DNA from: Brachionus rotundiformis
Lineage: Eukaryota; Rotifera; Eurotatoria; Ploima; Brachionidae
Assembly: GCA_016802295.1 (NCBI GenBank)
Contig: JAESIW010000210.1
Span: 558,001 to 622,000 of the forward strand
DNA: 64,000 nt
Direction: 5' to 3'
Positions 46,524 to 53,680 of this stretch are shown here, piece by piece (the stretch's first letter is position 1; every line of letters starts with the position of its first letter). The notes beneath the pieces were generated by a model. The model saw nothing but the letters and a program-made list of their open reading frames with translations, was not told the DNA's origin and searched no databases. The position numbers and the translations under genes are program-made.

Positions 46524-47552
46524 ATGAAATTTTTAGATTCGGTTAAAATATATTTAAAAGCTGGTAACGGCGGCGCAGGTAGTGTTTCTTTTAGACGAGA
46601 AAAGTTTATAGAATACGGTGGCCCCAACGGCGGAAACGGGGGCAAAGGCGGAGACGTATACTTTAAAACCTCTAATTCGTTAAATACATTAATAGATTTT
46701 AGATACCAACAACATTTAAGTGCTAAAACCGGACACCACGGCATGGGTAAAAGTAGATCTGGCGAAAACGGCCAAGATTTAGTGGTTACTGTGCCTGTAG
46801 GTACTGTAATTTATTTAGAAGATAAAGAAACCAAATTGTTTGATTTAAACCAAGAAAACATGATGGTAAAAGTGCTAGAAGGCGGAATTGGAGGCAAGGG
46901 TAACGAATTTTTTAAAAGCTCTACCAACCAAGCCCCAAGATTTGCACAACCAGGCCAACCCGGCCAAGAACTATGGGTGTGGCTAGAGTTAGAAATTATT
47001 GCAGATGTTGGTATTATAGGTATGCCTAATGCAGGTAAATCTAGCTTAATAAACTCGTTAACTAATACTAAGCACAAAACCGCAAGCTATGCTTTTACTA
47101 CACTACAACCCAACTTAGGAGTTTTGCAAATTTATAATTCGCAAATTGTGTTTGCAGATATTCCGGGTTTAATAGAAGGTGCTAGCGAAGGCGTTGGCTT
47201 AGGTATAAAATTTTTAAACCACATTAAGCGTTGTAACACATTTTTACATATTTTAGACGTTAGCGATACCAACCTAGTAAAAAATTATAAAACCGTTATA
47301 AAAGAAATTAAAGCATACGACGAATCGTTGCTTAATAAAAACCAAATATTAGTACTAAATAAAACCGACTTAATAGACGAAAAAACTTTAAAAAAGCAGT
47401 TAACAAAAATACAAAAAGTTACTAGCGATTCGGTTTTTACCACATGTGCCATTACCAAAGATGGTTTAGAAGATTTAGTAAAACATATTTACAAAATTCA
47501 AACCAAACTTAAAGCCAAACCTTTAGAAAAAAAAGATTGGAGCCCTATTTAA
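46524..47552 (+). CDS. obgE: Obg GTPase
   Basis: GTPase bound to the large ribosomal subunit, acting in ribosome maturation and stress control. The 342 residues have the Gly-rich Obg domain (about 1-155, with several G-rich stretches such as GNGGAGSVSFRRE and GGNGGKGGD) and then the G domain: GMPNAGKSSLINS (about 169-181), DIPGLIEGA and NKTDLID. The C-terminus is short. The stop codon lies in the first unit of a 16-bp tandem repeat. Confidence 0.96.
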   Translation: MKFLDSVKIYLKAGNGGAGSVSFRREKFIEYGGPNGGNGGKGGDVYFKTSNSLNTLIDFRYQQHLSAKTGHHGMGKSRSGENGQDLVVTVPVGTVIYLEDKETKLFDLNQENMMVKVLEGGIGGKGNEFFKSSTNQAPRFAQPGQPGQELWVWLELEIIADVGIIGMPNAGKSSLINSLTNTKHKTASYAFTTLQPNLGVLQIYNSQIVFADIPGLIEGASEGVGLGIKFLNHIKRCNTFLHILDVSDTNLVKNYKTVIKEIKAYDESLLNKNQILVLNKTDLIDEKTLKKQLTKIQKVTSDSVFTTCAITKDGLEDLVKHIYKIQTKLKAKPLEKKDWSPI

Positions 47553-47616
47553 GGGAGACCCTATTTAAGGGAGACCCTATTTAAGGGAAACCCTACTTAA
47601 GGGGAGCCCTACTTAA
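47543..47616 (+). repeat. 16-bp tandem repeat starting at the obgE stop
   Basis: Four full units and a partial fifth (47543-47558, 47559-47574, 47575-47590, 47591-47606, 47607-47616), first three nearly identical. Each unit reads CCCTATTTAAGGGAGA or close to it and can form a small CCCT/AGGG hairpin. The first unit encodes the obgE C-terminus (Ser-Pro-Ile-stop), so the array was made by copying the gene end. Confidence 0.9.
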
Positions 47617-47645
47617 CAGCGTTTACACAAAATTCCTATTGCCAG

Positions 47646-47780
47646 CTAACCTAAACTGTGTAAATGTGGTATATGTAAATTAACATCTAACGCACCAGTA
47701 GTTACCGCACTGCCCTGCACCACACTATTGTGTATATTGCGGTTTAAGGCGTTAACGTTGCTAAATACTTTAATGCACAT
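47646..47780 (-). CDS. Small hypothetical protein or gene remnant, 44 residues
   Basis: An ATG-initiated frame on the minus strand encoding 44 residues (MCIKVFSNVNALNRNIHNSV at the start, ending in HIPHLHSLG). Codon use looks like a real gene here. Codons stay open for a few more residues upstream of the ATG, so this may be the 3' end of a longer, lost gene. No ribosome site is evident. Function unknown. Confidence 0.35.
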   Translation of the reverse strand: MCIKVFSNVNALNRNIHNSVVQGSAVTTGALDVNLHIPHLHSLG

Positions 47781-47818
47781 TGGTATACTACAACACAAAA
47801 AACTTAAAACAACTTAAT

Positions 47819-48643
47819 TTAAAAACGAAACTTTAGTATATAACTTTGCGAGTTTTTTTTGTTATAAGTATTTTTTATAATGCTATATCTATAAATATAT
47901 TCTAACGTAAATCTTTTACCTAACTTAGTGCCCACTATAAACGCTATGGATGGCGTGTCGTATTTTTTACTTCCATGTTCATCTCCATTATCATAGTAAT
48001 ACTTTACGTTTTGCCAACCAAAACCAACACCAGAGTATACTTTAAAATAATACGATTTTGTTGCTGTAGGTTGCTTATATTGATTAATAAAATTGTATAA
48101 CCACCTATTTTCTATATATACGGATAAATTATCATTATGATCAATCTGAAAACCATGCAAGGTATGCCCTATATTTACAGAAGTTGCAATTTTATTATTT
48201 AAATAATACCCAACCCCAATATCTGGAAACATAACAAAGAATGCCGGTGCAGCAAACAGCATGTAGCCTAAACACAAGTCACAAGTATTTGTACCAACAT
48301 CAAAAAACCATTTTTTATTAGGGTCTTCGTGGTTTAATTTAGTGCTTTTTTCTACAGTTGTTGCTACATTTTGCTCTGTAGGTTGTTGTGGGCTTTTTTC
48401 TATAGTTGTTGCTACAGTTTGCTCTGTAGGTTGTTGTGTATTTTGCCTATTAAGTTTACCATTATAGCCATCTACAATAAAACCTATTACACCTGGAATA
48501 ATTGCATATAAGAATAAACCTGCATTACCAATAATTACCGCCTCTTTAAATGGCTCGTCTCTTGTCCATCCAGTAATTGTACCACAAGATGCATTAATAG
48601 ATAATGTAGCTACTAAAACTAACGTTACTAATTTTTTTAACAT
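47819..48643 (-). CDS. Lipoprotein with SCG-type N-terminus fused to an outer-membrane beta-barrel
   Basis: 274 residues. Signal peptide and lipobox INASC (Cys20), then GTITGW and a hydrophobic segment up to PGVIGFIVDGYN, as in the SCG lipoproteins. Next come two copies of a short repeat around QQPTEQ-ATT-EKS (about 73-105), a linker, and a C-terminal region (about 110-274) of alternating beta strands ending in LKFRF, the terminal Phe of outer-membrane barrels. This is an unusual fusion. Function unknown. Confidence 0.65.
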   Translation of the reverse strand: MLKKLVTLVLVATLSINASCGTITGWTRDEPFKEAVIIGNAGLFLYAIIPGVIGFIVDGYNGKLNRQNTQQPTEQTVATTIEKSPQQPTEQNVATTVEKSTKLNHEDPNKKWFFDVGTNTCDLCLGYMLFAAPAFFVMFPDIGVGYYLNNKIATSVNIGHTLHGFQIDHNDNLSVYIENRWLYNFINQYKQPTATKSYYFKVYSGVGFGWQNVKYYYDNGDEHGSKKYDTPSIAFIVGTKLGKRFTLEYIYRYSIIKNTYNKKNSQSYILKFRF

Positions 48644-48786
48644 AAAAACCTTTTGTATATTAATTAAAATTATTAAACAACCACTTAAGGTGCCTACTTA
48701 GCTAGTATAGTTATATTATACAAACTTAACAACAAGCTTAGTATAAAAACTATCTATGTTTTTAATTACCGCTGTTTTGTTTAATA

Positions 48787-49023
48787 CTACAAACATTTTT
48801 GCTCTCCTTTATTTAATGTATCTTGCTTTATTATACACTGTGTTTGTATGTTTTTAGAGTATTTTTTATCTTCTTCTTTTGCCGCATTTTTGTCTAGTAC
48901 TATTGCACCGTATACTTCTGTGTTTTTTACGTTTTGCAATTTATATTTTGCGTATTTGCAACAAAAGGAGCACTTAAAACAGCACCCCCTAGAGCCGAAT
49001 AAAATAATACAATAGATGAGGCG
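48787..49023 (-). pseudogene. Likely remainder of the broken lipoprotein gene
   Basis: Directly after the stop at 49024-49026 the +1 frame encodes NASSIVLFYSALGGAVLSAP and a little more, a hydrophobic stretch like those in the other SCG lipoproteins. Then the original frame resumes sense with NTEVYGAIVLDKNAAKEEDK and runs to a stop at 48787-48789. Two compensating frame changes would give one continuous product. No start codon exists for either piece alone. Confidence 0.4.
48806..48853. repeat. 48-bp direct repeat, copy A
   Basis: 47 of 48 bases match 49231-49278. On the minus strand it contains TATAAT and AAAGG, i.e. a promoter/leader ending at a small open frame that starts at 48796. It marks a duplicated upstream region. 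Confidence 0.85.
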
Positions 49024-49224
49024 TTAAACAAAATATTTAGTAGAGGCTATTTGCAAAGGAGCAATTATTAAAGTATAAGTAGCTACAGAACAAAGCGAAT
49101 AATCCATTTGTTGCCCCCTACTATCTTTAAGTAATCCGCAAGAACACAAAGCAAAAACTATTACACAAATTAAAAAAACTTGTAAATACTTAATGTATTT
49201 ATACCTAAAAAAACTTAAAAACAT
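49024..49224 (-). CDS. Small lipoprotein, SCG family, probably truncated
   Basis: 66 residues. Basic N-terminus, hydrophobic stretch and lipobox ALCSC followed by GLLK, then a short hydrophobic part ending at a TAA. The frame beyond the stop, one base shifted, continues with similar character (next entry), so this looks like the front of a longer lipoprotein broken by a frameshift in a T-run (TTTGTTTAA). Confidence 0.5.
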   Translation of the reverse strand: MFLSFFRYKYIKYLQVFLICVIVFALCSCGLLKDSRGQQMDYSLCSVATYTLIIAPLQIASTKYFV

Positions 49225-49230
49225 TTTACA

Positions 49231-49278
49231 CCTTTATTTAATGTATCTTGTTTTATTATACACTGTGTTTGTATGTTT
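49231..49278. repeat. 48-bp direct repeat, copy B (leader of lipoprotein at 49024-49224)
   Basis: Second copy of the 48-bp repeat, placed just upstream of the lipoprotein start at 49224. It carries TATAAT on the minus strand and AAAGG seven to ten bases before the start codon. Confidence 0.85.
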
Positions 49279-49480
49279 GTGGTGTATTAATACAACTATA
49301 CATTCTTTTGCAAACAATTACATTAGTACAATGCAAATGTAACTTTATTATTGCTGTGTAATTATGCTACTACTACGCACCAGCAACACCTAAGTAGTAA
49401 TTTAAGCATACCAAATTACTTGGCTAGCATTTAAACTAAAAACTACAAACAACAATATATGTAAAATGTAAAAATACGCA
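49279..49480. other. Gap upstream of the lipoprotein leader
   Basis: About 200 bp with no supportable gene. Short open frames exist on the minus strand (one of 15 codons at about 49363-49410), but none has convincing coding character. Confidence 0.5.
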
Positions 49481-49509
49481 AAAAAGCCCCAAATAATTGG
49501 AGCTTTTTA
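49481..49509 (-). terminator. Rho-independent terminator after the low-complexity gene
   Basis: Hairpin AAAGC-(C)-CCAA / TTGG-(A)-GCTTT with loop ATAA, followed on the minus strand by T residues. It ends the gene at 49529-50422. Confidence 0.7.
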
Positions 49510-49528
49510 TTATTTACTAAAACTTAAG

Positions 49529-50422
49529 TTATTTTTTTCTTCTAAAAAAAGAAAAGAAACCTGGTTTTTTTGCTTTAGATGATTTACCTTTTTTAGACTT
49601 TTTAGACTTTTTTCTATCGTCTTCGTCTTCGTCTTCATCATCAAAATCGTCTTCGTCTTCATCTTCGTCGTCAAAATCATCTTCGTCTTCGTCGTCGTAT
49701 TTTTTAGACTTAGATTTTACTTTAGACTTTCTAGACTTTCTTCTGTCGTCTTCATCTTCTTCGTCGTCAAAATCATCTTCATCTTCGTCGTCGTATCTTT
49801 TAGACTTAGCTTTTACTTTAGATTTTTTAGACTTTCTTCTGTCGTCTTCATCTTCTTCGTCGTCAAAATCATCTTCGTCTTCGTCGTATCTTTTAGACTT
49901 AGCTTTTAATTTAGACTTTTTAGACTTTCTTACGTCATCTTCGTCGTCAAAATCATCTTCATCTTCGTCATCAAATCTTTTAGATTTTGCTTTTACTTTT
50001 GCAGATCTTCTATCTTCAAAGTCGTCTTCATTTTCGTCATCAAAATCGTCATCAAATCTTTTAGATTTTGCTTTTACTTTAACTGATTTTCTATCGTTAA
50101 ATTCGTCTTCTCTAATATCATCAAACTTATCGTCAAATCTAGAGCGTGGGTTATAGCCAGACTTATAGCTATCTCTATCTTCTTTATTTTCGCCCCTGTA
50201 AGATTTTTCTTTTAAATTTTCTTGAAAAGGCCTGTAAGATGGTCTGGCGTTGTATCTGTCTTGTAGCTCTTCTGCGTCTTGTCTAGAGCGTGCCTGGGGT
50301 AAATAATCTCTACCTTGTTCTCTACTAGGTCTGTTGTTGTAATTATCTTCACCCCTAGTATTGTTTCTGCCCATAGGTGCTCTTCTATTAGAATTACTAT
50401 TTCTATCCATAAAAAAACTCAT
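49529..50422 (-). CDS. Repetitive acidic/basic low-complexity protein
   Basis: 297 residues, almost wholly disordered. N-terminal part (1-95) is rich in Arg, Asn, Gln and Tyr. From about 115 there are five tandem units of about 27-32 residues, each with a basic half (KVKAKSKR) and an acidic half (DDEDEDDFDDE). The protein ends in a short basic, Phe-rich tail (PGFFSFFRRKK). The first residues MSFFM mirror that tail. At DNA level the units form a repeat of about 80-100 bp between 49600 and 50080. Similar polyampholyte proteins act in condensates or bind nucleic acid or membranes, but no function can be assigned. Confidence 0.75.
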   Translation of the reverse strand: MSFFMDRNSNSNRRAPMGRNNTRGEDNYNNRPSREQGRDYLPQARSRQDAEELQDRYNARPSYRPFQENLKEKSYRGENKEDRDSYKSGYNPRSRFDDKFDDIREDEFNDRKSVKVKAKSKRFDDDFDDENEDDFEDRRSAKVKAKSKRFDDEDEDDFDDEDDVRKSKKSKLKAKSKRYDEDEDDFDDEEDEDDRRKSKKSKVKAKSKRYDDEDEDDFDDEEDEDDRRKSRKSKVKSKSKKYDDEDEDDFDDEDEDEDDFDDEDEDEDDRKKSKKSKKGKSSKAKKPGFFSFFRRKK

Positions 50423-50474
50423 TAGTATTAATTGTTTAATATAGTTTATAGTTGCAATACAATAAAACTACAGC

Positions 50475-50485
50475 TATGATATAAT
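50475..50485 (+). promoter_or_regulatory. Extended -10 promoter of nadD
   Basis: TATGATATAAT, TGn-TATAAT type, 57 bp before the nadD start. Confidence 0.5.
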
Positions 50486-50541
50486 AAAAACACACTATAC
50501 GGCTAAAGTCAACAAAAAGTTATTAATTTTACTGTAAAAAT

Positions 50542-51180
50542 ATGCAAACACACACTATTAATTTAAATTATTACAGTACAGCAGTATGGTTACGTTATTT
50601 TAAAAATAGCAATATTGGTATTTTTGGTGGCTCTTTTAATCCGCCACATTTAGGGCATTTACACGTGGCTAAGCACAGTATAGCTAACTGTAATTTACAG
50701 TTATTGCTATGGTTAATTACCCCACAAAGCCCTACTAAGCTACATATAAAAAATAATTTACCTATTGCCACTAAAATAAGCTTATGTAAAAAACTTATTT
50801 ATGGCTATAATAATATAAAAATTAGCACATTAGAAGAATCGTTTAGCAATTACTACACCTACAATACTTTAAAAAAACTACACAGCCTTGCCAGCTTAAA
50901 TAACAACAAGCTTGTTTGGATTATGGGCGAAGATAGTTGGCAAAACTTTAGTAATTTTTACAATTGGCACAGTTTTTTACAATTTACTAATATTGCAGTT
51001 TTTGCCCGTAATAATAAATCTTTTGCTTCTTTATGCACAAAATCTACAATGTTGTATTATAATAGTATGGGTAGCAATTTAGTTAACCAAAGTGGCTTAA
51101 ATAAAGTAATGTTTTATTTATTGCCAAAAAATACATTATCATCTACTAAAATAAGGAACTCTAATGACTACCTCTTCTAA
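50542..51180 (+). CDS. nadD: Nicotinate-nucleotide adenylyltransferase
   Basis: Joins nicotinate mononucleotide and ATP to deamido-NAD. The 212 residues carry GGSFNPPHLGHLH (29-41), the nucleotidyltransferase signature. The SSTKIR end motif appears as LSSTKIRNS near residue 204. A 24-residue N-terminal extension precedes the core. It overlaps rsfS by 17 bp and opens the nadD-rsfS-rlmH run. Confidence 0.93.
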   Translation: MQTHTINLNYYSTAVWLRYFKNSNIGIFGGSFNPPHLGHLHVAKHSIANCNLQLLLWLITPQSPTKLHIKNNLPIATKISLCKKLIYGYNNIKISTLEESFSNYYTYNTLKKLHSLASLNNNKLVWIMGEDSWQNFSNFYNWHSFLQFTNIAVFARNNKSFASLCTKSTMLYYNSMGSNLVNQSGLNKVMFYLLPKNTLSSTKIRNSNDYLF

Positions 51181-51544
51181 AACTCTAGAAAAAACCATAT
51201 TAAAAACCCTAAAAGATAACAAAGCTTTAAACACCGTATGCATTAAGTTGGGTAAAACTAGCAATGTTGCCGATTCTATAATAATTACCACAGGTACATC
51301 TACCCGCCATGTAAACACTTTAAAAGATAAAGTTAGCAGAGAAGCTAAAAATATTGGTGCTAATGTGTTAGGGTCTGAAGGCGAAAAAGAAGCCAACTGG
51401 ATTGTGCTAGACCTAGAAAGCATTGTAGTACACTTTTTTAGACAAGAAGTAAGAGAATACTACAACATAGAAAAAATTTGGGAAATAGACGCAGAAAACC
51501 CAACCGCTATGCCTACAGAAAGTACCGATGAATCTGCAAATTAA
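51164..51544 (+). CDS. rsfS: Ribosome silencing factor RsfS
   Basis: Binds L14 and blocks subunit joining in poor growth. The 126 residues show ADSIIITTGTSTRHVNTLKD (about 30-50), GSEGEKEANWIVLDLESIVVH (about 66-86; quoted partly) and FRQEVREYYNIEKIW. The C-terminal tail of about 15 residues is Glu/Thr-rich. It begins inside nadD. Confidence 0.93.
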   Translation: MTTSSKTLEKTILKTLKDNKALNTVCIKLGKTSNVADSIIITTGTSTRHVNTLKDKVSREAKNIGANVLGSEGEKEANWIVLDLESIVVHFFRQEVREYYNIEKIWEIDAENPTAMPTESTDESAN

Positions 51545-51571
51545 TTAACGTTTATCTAATTTTAAATAAAT

Positions 51572-52018
51572 ATGAAAATAAACATAGTGGCTTGCGGTGT
51601 AATAAAAAATACCAATTTAGAAAATTTAATTTATTATTACACCAAGCAACTTAAAAAGTTTAGTACAAACATTATACAAATTAATGTTAAAAACTTAAAT
51701 AATAACCAAGCAAATGCAAAATTATTGCAAACGTTACAAGGTTTTAACCATAGCTACAATATTTTATTAGATGAAAACGGCAAGCAACTAACTAGCCTAA
51801 AATTTGCCAGCACATTGCAAAGTTTAACTACTTATAAAAATATTAACTTTGCTATTGGCCCCAACAATGGCTTTAACCAACAGGCTAAACAATATGCTAA
51901 TTTGTTATTGGGGCTTTCTGCATTTACATTGCCACATAAGTTGGCTAGGCTTATGCTTATAGAACAAATTTACCGAGCCGAAAGCATAATTAACAACCTA
52001 CCCTACCATAAACAATAA
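51572..52018 (+). CDS. rlmH: 23S rRNA pseudouridine1915 N3-methyltransferase RlmH
   Basis: SPOUT enzyme that methylates pseudouridine 1915. 148 residues. LLDENGKQLTSLKFA (about 72-86), the SAM-site FAIGPNNGF (about 97-105; usual form has GGP/AxG) and the C-terminal HKLARLMLIEQIYRA are the family marks. It is 27 bp after rsfS. Confidence 0.93.
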   Translation: MKINIVACGVIKNTNLENLIYYYTKQLKKFSTNIIQINVKNLNNNQANAKLLQTLQGFNHSYNILLDENGKQLTSLKFASTLQSLTTYKNINFAIGPNNGFNQQAKQYANLLLGLSAFTLPHKLARLMLIEQIYRAESIINNLPYHKQ

Positions 52019-52072
52019 CCAATATATAATGTATTAAGCCACTTATTAATAAGTAACAAAATTAACTATTAT

Positions 52073-52083
52073 TATGCTATAAT
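52073..52083 (+). promoter_or_regulatory. Extended -10 promoter of gpmI
   Basis: TATGCTATAAT, 52 bp before the gpmI start; same 11-mer as at pgk and trxA. An internal promoter within the conserved cluster. Confidence 0.55.
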
Positions 52084-52134
52084 TTACATATATAACATTT
52101 AACAAGCTTAATAAATTAATTATAGAGTTGTATT

Positions 52135-53670
52135 ATGACACAAAAAGTTTTACTTACTATTTTAGATGGCTGGGGCTATACCCCTAAAAATGAAACCACC
52201 AACGCTATAGAAGTTGGCAGCACTACTTACTGGAAACAACTTGTTAACAACAATCCTAAAGCTTTTTTAACCACATTTGGTATAGATGTTGGTTTACCAG
52301 AGGGGCAAATGGGGAATTCGGAAGTTGGGCACACCAACATTGGTGCCGGCAGAGTAGTTTACCAAGACCTGCCAAAAATTAACAAAGCTATGGCAGAAGA
52401 TGGTATAAAAGATATTGCAGAACTACAAAAATCTATAGCCTTAGCTAAACAAAATAACAGTGCTGTGCATATTATGGGCTTGTATTCTAACGGCGGGGTG
52501 CACTCTAGCTATTTGCACTACCTACATTGTGCCGAAATTTTTGCTAAAAATAACATTAACGTTTATTTACACATTTTTACCGACGGCAGAGATACTCCAC
52601 CAAGTAGTGCTATTAACTTTTTGCCAGAATTAGATAATCTACTTGCTAAATACAGTAACATTAAAGTAGCAACAATTTGCGGTAGATACTACGCTATGGA
52701 TAGAGACAACCGTTGGGAACGTATAGAAAAAGCCTACAACTGCATGGTAAATGCCACGGCAGAATATTCTACAGATAATTTAAAAGATTACTTAGAACAA
52801 AGCTACAACAACAAAATTAACGATGAATTTATAGAACCCGCAGTGTTTAGTAATTACAACGGCATGCAAAACAACGATATTATTTGTATAATAAACTTTA
52901 GAAACGACCGTGCCAGACAAATACTAAACGCCCTGTTATTACCAAATTTTAACGGGTTTAACCGCACAAAAACCGTTAATTTTGCTTGTGCTGTAGGTAT
53001 GGTAGAATATTCGGACGAATTAGCTAAAAATATGCTAACTCTATTTGCTAAAAAAGAACTTAAAAACACTTTAGGCGAATGGATAGCAAAACAAGGCTTA
53101 AAACAATTGCGTGTAGCAGAAACCGAAAAGTATCCGCATGTAACTTTCTTTTTTAATGGTGGGCAAGAAACCCCTTTTACTAACGAAGATAGAATTTTAG
53201 TGCCTTCGCCCAAAGTAGCTACTTACGATTTACAGCCAGAAATGTCGGCTTTTGAAATTACCAACAACGTAATTAACGCTATGCAACAAAACAACCATAA
53301 CTTAATAGTGGTAAATTACGCCAACGGCGATATGGTGGGGCATACCGGTAGTTTAACCGCAGCCGCTAAAGCCGCAGAAGCGGTAGATAACTGCTTACAA
53401 AAACTACATGCAGAAGTAATTAACAATAATTATATTTGGTTAATTATTGCAGACCACGGCAATTGCGAAGAAATGTGGGATTATAACAATAATGTTGCAC
53501 ACACTCAGCATACCACTAACTTAGTTTACTGTATTTTAACAAATTATAAGTACAATAACAATATTACGCTACAAAACGGTAAATTAGCCGATGTAGCCGT
53601 TACTGTACTAGATTTGCTAAACCTAGAAAAACCAAAGGAAATGGATGGCTGTAGTTTACTTAAAAAATAA
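52135..53670 (+). CDS. gpmI: 2,3-bisphosphoglycerate-independent phosphoglycerate mutase
   Basis: Interconverts 3- and 2-phosphoglycerate. The 511 residues match the family. Metal and phosphoserine site LDGWGYT (about 10-16), GNSEVGHTNIGAGR with the catalytic Ser (about 61-74), HIFTDGRDTPP, ICGRYYAMDRD and the C-terminal VVNYANGDMVGHTG and ADHGNCEEM are visible. The final codons overlap an alternative start of the next gene; the preferred start there is after the stop. Confidence 0.97.
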   Translation: MTQKVLLTILDGWGYTPKNETTNAIEVGSTTYWKQLVNNNPKAFLTTFGIDVGLPEGQMGNSEVGHTNIGAGRVVYQDLPKINKAMAEDGIKDIAELQKSIALAKQNNSAVHIMGLYSNGGVHSSYLHYLHCAEIFAKNNINVYLHIFTDGRDTPPSSAINFLPELDNLLAKYSNIKVATICGRYYAMDRDNRWERIEKAYNCMVNATAEYSTDNLKDYLEQSYNNKINDEFIEPAVFSNYNGMQNNDIICIINFRNDRARQILNALLLPNFNGFNRTKTVNFACAVGMVEYSDELAKNMLTLFAKKELKNTLGEWIAKQGLKQLRVAETEKYPHVTFFFNGGQETPFTNEDRILVPSPKVATYDLQPEMSAFEITNNVINAMQQNNHNLIVVNYANGDMVGHTGSLTAAAKAAEAVDNCLQKLHAEVINNNYIWLIIADHGNCEEMWDYNNNVAHTQHTTNLVYCILTNYKYNNNITLQNGKLADVAVTVLDLLNLEKPKEMDGCSLLKK

Positions 53671-53680
53671 AGTTATTAAA

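Noticed and set aside
47543..47616. CRISPR array
   Set aside because: The 16-bp units are in direct tandem with no spacers and no cas genes nearby.
48806..49278. Insertion sequence between the two 48-bp repeats
   Set aside because: No transposase frame and no terminal inverted repeats; the repeats look like promoter/leader copies.
49363..49410. 15-codon frame (Met-Leu-Lys... Cys/Val-rich) upstream of the small lipoprotein
   Set aside because: Too short, no ribosome site, and no reason to expect attenuation there.
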